DNA of 59,532 bases from Mycobacterium sp. 1465703.0. GTDB lineage: Bacteria; Actinomycetota; Actinomycetes; Mycobacteriales; Mycobacteriaceae. Below, piece after piece: positions 32,799 to 39,938 of this stretch. The notes beneath the pieces were generated by a model. The model saw only the letters and a program-made list of their open reading frames with translations, did no database searches and was not told where the DNA came from. The translations under genes were made by a program, and so were the position numbers. Each line of letters opens with the position of its first letter. Position 1 is the stretch's first letter. Where the stretch lies: the NCBI RefSeq assembly GCF_001672975.1, contig NZ_LZKU01000127.1:1-59532 (forward strand), read 5' to 3'.

Positions 32799-34037
32799 TC
32801 AGTCGTTGCTCAGCGCGTAGGGGGGAGCGCCCACCCCGGCGACCGTGTGCGTCCCCCACGGTGTTTGTTCGACGATGCGGGCCGGCGCGCTGCACGCACC
32901 GACGGTCAGGGTGCCGGCCCGCGCTTGCTTGAGGACGTCGTCGGACAGCGGTCCCGATGCCGGACCGAACATCGTTCCCTGCCAGTGGTAGTGCCCGTCG
33001 ATCGGGTCCAAGTGACCGGTCAGCCGCACCCGGACCTCATGGCGGGTGCCGGCCAGTTCCAGCGTGGCCGATCCGTCGTAGGTGTCATCTCCGGCGGGTG
33101 TGCTGGCCGAGAGGTCGAAGGCGGAAGCCACCGGCGGCGGCTCGGCAGGTCGCAATTGAGCACGCTCGTTGAACACCCGCTGGCTGCTGGCACGCACCTC
33201 GATGCGGCCACTGGCGGTGCGCCTCATGAGTTTCAGGCACTCGCCGACGTAGCGCGCCTGCGCGTCCGGATCGGGTCCGGTGACGAAAAAGTAGTTGGGG
33301 AACCCGCGGACCGCCACGCCGCAGAACGGCTCCATGCCGTCGTGCCAGGCCCGCCGAATGGGCAGCCCGGCCGCACCGACCAATTTCTCATCGGGGACGT
33401 CGGCGGGGATGTAGAAGCCGGTGCCGTAGATGATCGCGTCCATGCGGTGGTCGACCCCGTCGACGGTCCGCACGCCAGATGCGGTCACCCCCTCGATTGC
33501 CGACGCGGCGATCGCGACCGAAGGCCGTGCGGCAGGCCGGGTGTGGCGGCGCAGCCAACGTTTTGCGCGGGTGGACCACGCCGGCACCTCGGTCACGAAG
33601 CGGCGCGGCGGGTGGGCGAACACCGTGATCGACGCCGCTGTTCGGGCAAGCCGCCCGAGGTGGTGGCCGGCCGACGCGTCGGCTCCGACCACCGCGATGT
33701 GCTTGCCGAACGGATCGAATTCGGCGTCCCACGCCGCGGCATGAAACGATGCTCCGCCGAACTCGTCGCGCCCGGCGATGCGGGGCAGCCAGGGCAGCGG
33801 GACGCCACGGTAAGCGGCGACGACAACGTCGGCCCGGATGACTTCGCCACCCGCCATGGTCAACCGCCAGGTGTCGGAATCGTCGTCGAAGCGTGCACAC
33901 CGGACCTCGCTGTCCAGCATCACCAGGTCGTTGAAACCGGCTGCCAGCAAGGCGGTTCGGGCACTCTGGCGGCGTGCGCCGGCACCGACGACGGCAATGT
34001 GGCAGCGGTGCTCAGCGTCTTCGCGCGGCTGCGTCAC
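32799..34037 (-). CDS. Baeyer-Villiger-like FAD monooxygenase with DUF4873 C-terminus
   Basis: A 412-residue protein, full-length relative of the shorter Rv0943c. The FAD loop is altered (VVGAGARRQSARTALL: last Gly of GxGxxG is Arg), the NADPH loop reads VVGADASAGHHLG, and FGGASFHAAAWD fits the FxGxxxHxxxW monooxygenase fingerprint. Residues after about 330 (YDGSATLELAGTRHEVRVRL) are a DUF4873 beta domain. The GTG start overlaps the AurF gene stop (GTGA). It probably works with the diiron oxygenase; the changed FAD loop makes activity uncertain. Confidence 0.8.
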   Translation of the reverse strand: MTQPREDAEHRCHIAVVGAGARRQSARTALLAAGFNDLVMLDSEVRCARFDDDSDTWRLTMAGGEVIRADVVVAAYRGVPLPWLPRIAGRDEFGGASFHAAAWDAEFDPFGKHIAVVGADASAGHHLGRLARTAASITVFAHPPRRFVTEVPAWSTRAKRWLRRHTRPAARPSVAIAASAIEGVTASGVRTVDGVDHRMDAIIYGTGFYIPADVPDEKLVGAAGLPIRRAWHDGMEPFCGVAVRGFPNYFFVTGPDPDAQARYVGECLKLMRRTASGRIEVRASSQRVFNERAQLRPAEPPPVASAFDLSASTPAGDDTYDGSATLELAGTRHEVRVRLTGHLDPIDGHYHWQGTMFGPASGPLSDDVLKQARAGTLTVGACSAPARIVEQTPWGTHTVAGVGAPPYALSND

Positions 34038-34939
34038 AGAAACCTGCTGCGCTTCCAGCCACGCCGCGCGATCGAGCCCATCAGGCCGACTTCGGTCAGA
34101 AACGTCGCCAGTGGAGCGAAGCCGGCAACCTGCACCTCGCGGCGATGCGGACTGGTACGCGCGACCTTTCGGGCCCGCTTGGGGTCGAGACCCGCTCGAG
34201 CGTAAGGGACGGGATTGCTGAACAGGTAGTTGAAAAAGTATCCGCCCAGGCCGTTGATGTTGGCCATGAACCAGTGGTTGAACCGCGGCATCTCGACGAC
34301 GCGCTTGCGTGCGCCGTCGCGGGCGAACTGAATATGGCGCGCCTCTTCGGTGACGTGAATCCGCATGAGCCGCTGGATGATTGGCTGCAATTCCGGGTCA
34401 TCCATCATTTGCCGCTGCAGCGAGTCGAAGATCTCCTCACCGATCAGGGCGGCCACCCAGAGCATCGAGCCGCGCTGAAAAGCCAGAGGCAGGAAATTGA
34501 TGATCATCCTGTGGAATAGCCGCGGACGTACCGGCTTGGCGCCAATGCGTTCGATGGCCTTACCGAACATCACCATGTGGCGGGTCTCGTCGCCCAGTTC
34601 GGTCAGCTTGTAATGTGTCGACTTGCTGGTCGGGTCCTCGTGCAGGATCGTGCGCAGCAACGATTGGTTGAGCATGTTCTCGAACCAGATCCCGGCCGAC
34701 AGCGTGTTCACCAGTTCCTGGCGGGACAACTCGATCTGTTGTTCACGGCTCATCTCGTCCCACATGGGCGTGCCGTACAGCGACACCAATCGGGGCGGCA
34801 GATAGAACTTGTCCGGATCCAGCGGGGCGTCCCAGTCAATGTCGACGACGGGCTCGTAAGACTTTTTGACCGAGCCCTTCAGCAATCGGTCGGAGAAATC
34901 TTCACGACTCGGTCCTGCCGGCTTCACCGGAGTGGTCAT
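34034..34939 (-). CDS. AurF-type diiron oxygenase
   Basis: A 301-residue four-helix-bundle diiron protein of the AurF (p-aminobenzoate N-oxygenase) family. Metal ligands are visible: SRQE (E75), DETRH (E118, H121), GEE (E168/E169) and HVTEEARH (H195, E199, H202). AurF enzymes oxidise amines or hydroxylate small molecules with O2. First gene of a two-gene operon with the FAD monooxygenase, divergent from cobF; a strong palindrome lies 33-52 bases before the ATG. Confidence 0.85.
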   Translation of the reverse strand: MTTPVKPAGPSREDFSDRLLKGSVKKSYEPVVDIDWDAPLDPDKFYLPPRLVSLYGTPMWDEMSREQQIELSRQELVNTLSAGIWFENMLNQSLLRTILHEDPTSKSTHYKLTELGDETRHMVMFGKAIERIGAKPVRPRLFHRMIINFLPLAFQRGSMLWVAALIGEEIFDSLQRQMMDDPELQPIIQRLMRIHVTEEARHIQFARDGARKRVVEMPRFNHWFMANINGLGGYFFNYLFSNPVPYARAGLDPKRARKVARTSPHRREVQVAGFAPLATFLTEVGLMGSIARRGWKRSRFL

Positions 34940-34971
34940 CGCTGGCGTCCCTCCATTGGGTGCTTCAGACG

Positions 34972-34991
34972 GTACCCATGGTACTGGGTAC
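34972..34991. promoter_or_regulatory. Operator-like inverted repeat GTACCCA-N6-TGGGTAC
   Basis: Perfect 7-bp arms, 20 bp in total, between the divergent AurF-type gene and cobF. The size and symmetry fit a TetR-family dimer site. No TetR gene is adjacent. KstR or LexA consensus is not matched. Confidence 0.5.
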
Positions 34992-35064
34992 TTACGGTCC
35001 CGGCTAGATGCTGAAGGTTGCGGTTCGGCAATCTGACGGGCAACGAGCGGCAGGAGGCGACGTA

Positions 35065-35811
35065 GTGGGCCGGCACATCCATGTCATCGGCATCGGGGCC
35101 GGGGACCCCGGCTATCTGACCGTGCAGGCGATCGAGGCGCTCAACGACACACAGGTGTTCTTCGTGATGGACAAGGGCGAGCAGAAGAGCGACCTGGTGG
35201 CGCTGCGACGCGAGATCTGCGGCCGGTTCATCCGCGAACCGGGCTACCGCTTCGTCGAGCTGCCCGACCCCAAGCGGGCCGATGATGCCGATTACCGGGG
35301 CGCGGTTGCCGAATGGCATGCCGCTCGCGCGCAGATCTGGGCCGACGCCATCGCTGCCGAGCTGGGTCCGGATGGCGTCGGCGGGTTCTTGGCCTGGGGC
35401 GATCCGTCGCTGTACGACAGCACGTTGCGCATCCTGGATGCCGTCGTCGCGCGGGTCGACTTCACCTTCGACGTGATCCCGGGCATCACCGCCGTCCAGG
35501 CGCTGACCGCCCGGCACCGCATCCCGCTCAACGAGGTTGGCGAACCCGTCCTGATCACCACCGGGCGGCAACTGCGCACACACGGGCCGGCCTCGGGTTC
35601 CGCCGTGGTGATGCTCGACGCCGACTGCTCTTTTCAGGTCTGCCCGCCCGACACCCGAATCTGGTGGGGCGCCTACCTCGGTACCGAAGACGAACTGCTC
35701 ATCGCCGGCACGGTGGGCGAGGTCGCGCCCCGCATCGCTTCGCTGCGAGCCGAAGCCCGCGCCCGGCACGGCTGGATCATGGACACTTATTTGCTCAGAC
35801 CGGCACACTGA
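35065..35811 (+). CDS. cobF: Precorrin-6A synthase (deacetylating), CobF
   Basis: A 248-residue SAM-dependent tetrapyrrole methylase of the aerobic cobalamin pathway. CobF methylates C1 of precorrin-5 and releases acetate to give precorrin-6A. Family marks: VIGIGAGDPGYLTVQAIEAL at the start, FLAWGDPSLYD, VIPGITAVQAL. GTG 35065 has AGGAGG seven bases upstream; the longer frame is untranslated leader. M. tuberculosis lacks cobF, so this locus is the ancestral arrangement. Ends four bases before the Fpg/Nei gene. Confidence 0.93.
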   Translation: MGRHIHVIGIGAGDPGYLTVQAIEALNDTQVFFVMDKGEQKSDLVALRREICGRFIREPGYRFVELPDPKRADDADYRGAVAEWHAARAQIWADAIAAELGPDGVGGFLAWGDPSLYDSTLRILDAVVARVDFTFDVIPGITAVQALTARHRIPLNEVGEPVLITTGRQLRTHGPASGSAVVMLDADCSFQVCPPDTRIWWGAYLGTEDELLIAGTVGEVAPRIASLRAEARARHGWIMDTYLLRPAH

Positions 35812-35815
35812 AACG

Positions 35816-36679
35816 GTGCCCGAACTACCCGAGATCGAAGCGCTGGTCGACCATCTACGGCGCCATGCCGTCGATCTGACGATCGGCCGGGTCGACATCG
35901 CCGCCCTGTCCGTGCTGAAAACCTTCGACCCACCGATCAGCGCGCTGCACGGCCAGACGGTTGTCGGGGCCGAACGGTGGGGCAAGTACCTGGGGCTGCG
36001 GACGGACAACCTGTTCCTGATCGCTCACCTGTCGCGTGCGGGCTGGCTGCGGTGGTCCGACAAGCTGGCCGCGGCGCCGCTGCGGCCCGGCAAGGGCCCG
36101 ATCGCGCTGCGGGTGCACCTGGGCACCCCCGGTGAGGCGCCCGGCTTCGACCTCACCGAGGCCGGAACCCAGAAGCGGCTGGCGGTTTGGCTCGTCGAGA
36201 GCCCCCAGCAGGTCCCGGGAATCGCCGTCCTCGGCCCGGACGCTCTGGACCTGGACGTCGACGGGCTGGCCAATCTGTTGGCCGGCAACACCGGCCGGAT
36301 CAAGACCGTCATCACCGACCAGAAGGTGATCGCCGGCATCGGCAACGCCTACAGCGATGAGATCCTGCACGTCGCGCGAATTTCGCCGTTCGCCACCGCC
36401 GGCAAGCTGTCCGACCAGCAGCTCGCCACCCTGCACGACGCCATGGTCTCGGTGCTCACCGATGCGGTGAGCCGATCCGTCGGCCAGGGCGCGGCCACGC
36501 TCAAAGGCGAGAAGCGCTCCGGATTGCGCGTGCACGCCCGCACCGGGCTGCCCTGCCCGGTGTGCGGGGACACCGTGCGAGAAGTTTCGTTCGCGGACAA
36601 GTCTTTTCAGTACTGCCCGACCTGTCAGACCGGGGGCAAGATCCTGGCCGACCGGCGGATGTCGCGTTTGCTGAAGTAG
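35816..36679 (+). CDS. Fpg/Nei-family DNA glycosylase
   Basis: A 287-residue base-excision glycosylase/AP lyase. N-terminal PELPEIE gives the catalytic Pro2 and Glu3 pair after Met removal; KTVITDQKVIAGIGNAYSDE is the helix-two-turn-helix; the zinc finger has C247, C250, C267 and C270. It removes oxidised bases. The start is GTG, four bases after the cobF stop. The M. tuberculosis counterpart (Rv0944) is truncated; here all domains are intact. Confidence 0.92.
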   Translation: MPELPEIEALVDHLRRHAVDLTIGRVDIAALSVLKTFDPPISALHGQTVVGAERWGKYLGLRTDNLFLIAHLSRAGWLRWSDKLAAAPLRPGKGPIALRVHLGTPGEAPGFDLTEAGTQKRLAVWLVESPQQVPGIAVLGPDALDLDVDGLANLLAGNTGRIKTVITDQKVIAGIGNAYSDEILHVARISPFATAGKLSDQQLATLHDAMVSVLTDAVSRSVGQGAATLKGEKRSGLRVHARTGLPCPVCGDTVREVSFADKSFQYCPTCQTGGKILADRRMSRLLK

Positions 36680-36720
36680 TCGCCCAACCGGCAGTTGACA
36701 CCTGTCGATATGCTGCCCCG

Positions 36721-37470
36721 ATGACTCGCCAGAAGATCCTCATCACCGGTGCCAGCTCCGGCCTGGGCGCCGGCATGGCGCGCGCCTTCGCCGCCAAGGG
36801 CCGCGACCTTGCGCTGTGCGCACGTCGCACCGACCGGCTCGATGAGCTGAAAGCCGAGCTGTCGCGGAAGTATCCGGGCATCAAGGTCGCGGTCGCCGCG
36901 CTGGACGTCAATGACCACGAGGCCGTCCCGAAGGTGTTCGCCGAACTGAGCGACGAACTCGGCGGCGTCGACCGCATCATCGTCAACGCCGGCATCGGCA
37001 AGGGCGCAAAGCTGGGCTCCGGCAAGCTGTGGGCCAACAAAGCCACCATCGAGACCAACCTGGTTGCAGCGCTGGTGCAGATCGAGACGGCGCTGGAGAT
37101 GTTCAACAACAACGGTTCGGGCCACCTGGTGCTGATTTCGTCGGTACTCGGCAACAAGGGTGTGCCCGGCGTCAAGGCCGCCTATGCGGCAAGCAAGGCC
37201 GGGGTGAGCTCACTGGGTGAATCTTTGCGCGCCGAATACGCCAAGGGACCCGTCAAAGTTTCGGTCCTCGAGCCCGGCTACATCGAGTCGGAGATGACGG
37301 CCAAGTCCAACAGCACAATGTTGATGGTGGACAACGAAACTGGCGTCAATGCACTCGTCGCCGCCATGGAACGTGAGCCCGGCCGGGCCGCGGTGCCGTG
37401 GTGGCCGTGGGCGCCGCTGGTGCAGTTGATGCGGGTACTGCCGCCTCAGCTGACCAAGATGTTCGCCTGA
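36721..37470 (+). CDS. Short-chain dehydrogenase
   Basis: A 249-residue classical SDR, counterpart of Rv0945. GASSGLGAGMARAF (cofactor loop), NAGIG, ISSVLGNKG and AAYAASKAG (Ser-Tyr-Lys triad). A hydrophobic C-terminus (PWWPWAPLVQLMRVL) suggests membrane association or a lipid substrate. Follows the glycosylase by 41 bases and converges with pgi (3 bases apart). Confidence 0.9.
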   Translation: MTRQKILITGASSGLGAGMARAFAAKGRDLALCARRTDRLDELKAELSRKYPGIKVAVAALDVNDHEAVPKVFAELSDELGGVDRIIVNAGIGKGAKLGSGKLWANKATIETNLVAALVQIETALEMFNNNGSGHLVLISSVLGNKGVPGVKAAYAASKAGVSSLGESLRAEYAKGPVKVSVLEPGYIESEMTAKSNSTMLMVDNETGVNALVAAMEREPGRAAVPWWPWAPLVQLMRVLPPQLTKMFA

Positions 37471-37473
37471 GAT

Positions 37474-39138
37474 TCAGCTGGTGCGTCCGCGTTCGGCGCG
37501 GTAGCGGCGCACCAGGGCGTCGGTAGAGCTGTCCGACTGCGGCGCCGGCGAACCGTCCGCGGTGATCACCGGAAGCAATGCCTTGGCCTGAGTTTTGCCC
37601 AGCTCCACGCCCCATTGGTCGAACGAATCGATTCCCCAGATCACGCCCTCGGTGAAGACTTGGTGTTCATACAGCGCGATCAGCTGACCCATGACCGACG
37701 GGGTGAGCCGGTTGGCCAGAATCGAAGTCGACGGCCGGTTACCGGGCATCACCTTGTGCGGCACGATGTCGGCTGGGGTGCCCTCGGCGGCGATTTCTTC
37801 GGCGGTCTTGCCGAAGGCCAGGACCTGGGTCTGGGCGAAGAAGTTGCTCATCAACAAGTCGTGCATGCTGCCGCTGCCTTCGGCGGTCGGCAAGTCGTCG
37901 ATGGGTTGGCTGAATCCGATGAAGTCGGCGGGCACCAATCGGGTTCCCTGATGCAGCAACTGGTAGAAGGCGTGCTGTCCGTTGGTTCCCGGTTCGCCCC
38001 AAAAGATTTCGCCGGTGTCCGTGGTGACCGCACTGCCGTCCGCTCGGGTCGACTTGCCGTTGGATTCCATGGTCAGCTGTTGCAGATAGGCCGCGAAACG
38101 GGCCAGGTCGTTGGCATACGGCAGTACGGCGCGCGATTGCGCACCCATGAAGTTGGAGTACCACAGGCCGATAAGTCCAAGCAGGACAGGTGCATTGGAC
38201 TCCAGCGGTGCGGTCTTGAAATGCTGGTCGACGATGTGGAATCCAGACAGGAAGTCCGCGAAGGCTTCCCGGCCGATGACGGCCATCACCGAAAGGCCGA
38301 TCGCCGAGTCCACCGAGTAACGGCCTCCCACCCAGTCCCAGAATCCGAACATGTTGTCGGTGTTGATGCCGAAGTCGTCGACGAGGCGTTTGTTGGTCGA
38401 GACGGCGCAGAAGTGCTGCGCCACCGCGGCGTCGCCCAGCGCGTCGGTAATCCAGCGGCGCGCGGCGGTGGCGTTGGTCAGAGTTTCCAGCGTCGAGAAT
38501 GTCTTCGACGCGACGATGAAAAGTGTTGTGGCCGGGTCTAAGTCAGCCAGGGTGGCGATCAGATCGGCCGGGTCGACGTTGGAGACGAAGCGGGCCGAGA
38601 TCCCCGCATCCGCATAGTGGCGCAGCGCCTGGTAGACCATCACCGGGCCCAGGTCCGAACCACCGATGCCGATGTTGACCACCGTGCTGATCCGTTGTCC
38701 GGTGGCTCCGGTCCATTCACCGCTGCGCAACCGGTCGGTGAAGTCGCCCATCGCGTCGAGCACCGAGTGCACTTCCTCGACGACGTTCTGGCCGTCGACC
38801 ACCAGTTCGGCGTCCCGGGGCAGTCGCAGAGCGGTGTGCAACACCGCGCGATCCTCCGAGGTGTTGATGTGTACTCCGGCGAACATCTGGTCGCGGCGCT
38901 CTTCGAGGTTGGCCGTGCGCGCCAGATCGACCAAGAGCCGCAGCGTTTCTCGCGTGATGCGGTGCTTGCTGTAATCGATGTAGAGGTCGCCGACCGACAC
39001 GGTCAGCTCACGGCCGCGATCGGGATCGTCGTCGAAGAACTGGCGCAGATGGGTGTCGCCGATTTGCTCGTGATGCCTGCGCAGGGCGTCCCACGCCGGA
39101 GTGGCGGTGATGTCGGGGATGGTGTGCACGGAGGTCAT
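37474..39138 (-). CDS. pgi: Glucose-6-phosphate isomerase
   Basis: A 554-residue enzyme interconverting glucose-6-phosphate and fructose-6-phosphate, in the cytoplasm. The sugar-phosphate loops are clear: [33 protein letters not shown], and [14 protein letters not shown]. Length and order match Rv0946c. It would use the products of the polyol operon 14 kb away. Next to it on the same strand, 69 bases upstream, is the chorismate mutase gene. Confidence 0.97.
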   Translation of the reverse strand: MTSVHTIPDITATPAWDALRRHHEQIGDTHLRQFFDDDPDRGRELTVSVGDLYIDYSKHRITRETLRLLVDLARTANLEERRDQMFAGVHINTSEDRAVLHTALRLPRDAELVVDGQNVVEEVHSVLDAMGDFTDRLRSGEWTGATGQRISTVVNIGIGGSDLGPVMVYQALRHYADAGISARFVSNVDPADLIATLADLDPATTLFIVASKTFSTLETLTNATAARRWITDALGDAAVAQHFCAVSTNKRLVDDFGINTDNMFGFWDWVGGRYSVDSAIGLSVMAVIGREAFADFLSGFHIVDQHFKTAPLESNAPVLLGLIGLWYSNFMGAQSRAVLPYANDLARFAAYLQQLTMESNGKSTRADGSAVTTDTGEIFWGEPGTNGQHAFYQLLHQGTRLVPADFIGFSQPIDDLPTAEGSGSMHDLLMSNFFAQTQVLAFGKTAEEIAAEGTPADIVPHKVMPGNRPSTSILANRLTPSVMGQLIALYEHQVFTEGVIWGIDSFDQWGVELGKTQAKALLPVITADGSPAPQSDSSTDALVRRYRAERGRTS

Positions 39139-39207
39139 GCTTCGACCCTATGGGCTGCGACCTGGCGGAGCCAGGCGTAACGGCGTCCGCTGTGCGCGAC
39201 CAGTGAC

Positions 39208-39528
39208 TCAGTGACCGAGCCGGCCCCTGCCCAGCCGCAGCAGCAGGATCGCCAGGTTCTTGCCGTCGGGGCCCAGCTCGCTGTAACGCTCGATGACCTT
39301 CATTTCACGGCTGTGCACCAGTCGGGTCCCGCCGGATGCCATCCGGGTCCTTCCGATCTCCTGAGAAACCTCGGTGCGTCGCTTCACCGCCGCGAGAATC
39401 TCGGCGTCGAGCCGGTCGATCTCGTGGCGCAAGTCGTCTATGTCGGTGACCTCTTGGGTCTCGACTGTCTCGATGTTCATCTCTGCGGACTCCGCGTCGT
39501 CGTCGTGATGTGGGGGGTCTGGTCTCAT
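39208..39528 (-). CDS. Chorismate mutase (AroQ-delta type, DAHP-synthase partner)
   Basis: A 106-residue intracellular chorismate mutase, counterpart of Rv0948c. Helical AroQ fold: LRHEIDRLDAEILAAVKRRT, GGTRLVHSREMKVIERYSEL and a C-terminal LGRGRLGH. In M. tuberculosis the enzyme is weak alone and is activated by binding DAHP synthase, with that C-terminal tail involved; the tail is kept here. It directs chorismate to Phe/Tyr. The chosen start matches the family length. Confidence 0.96.
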   Translation of the reverse strand: MRPDPPHHDDDAESAEMNIETVETQEVTDIDDLRHEIDRLDAEILAAVKRRTEVSQEIGRTRMASGGTRLVHSREMKVIERYSELGPDGKNLAILLLRLGRGRLGH

Positions 39529-39938
39529 GCAGTATCGGGCCTCACAAAAGACGATCCCCGAGTGCTGAATGCGGACCCCGGGGCTCTGCGGAAGCAGTTA
39601 GACCACGGGCACCACGAAAGGGTACCCGTAGCGAAATCGGCGACGCCAGTCCTGGGTGGCGAGGCACTGCCGACACTGCACGTTGAGCACAAATCGAGTG
39701 TGCCACTAAAAACAACATGCGCCAGCAAAACCAGTAAACGCACAGGAAAAACATGTTTAAGCTGCAGTTTTGGACTCTGGCGCAGGTACCCCACCGAACA
39801 GAATCCGGTTGCCGACGTGGCATCCGACACGCCGAATTGTCGGCGGTCGACGTGCCGCCGCCCCGGGCGCTGGGGCCACTAACCTGATCTGATGCCAGGG
39901 CGCTAGTCGTCAGTGGGCGGCGGTAAGTTTGGACTGAC
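39529..39938. other. 410-bp divergent gap between chorismate mutase and uvrD1
   Basis: No tRNA or convincing gene. A hairpin CGGGCACC...GGGTACCCG sits near 39607-39630 and an A/T-rich stretch (about 39703-39765, with AACATGTT) may hold promoters. No LexA box precedes uvrD1. Confidence 0.5.

Noticed and set aside
32769..34205. 478-codon frame on + opposite the monooxygenase
   Set aside because: Antisense shadow; it crosses two real genes and has no recognisable domain.
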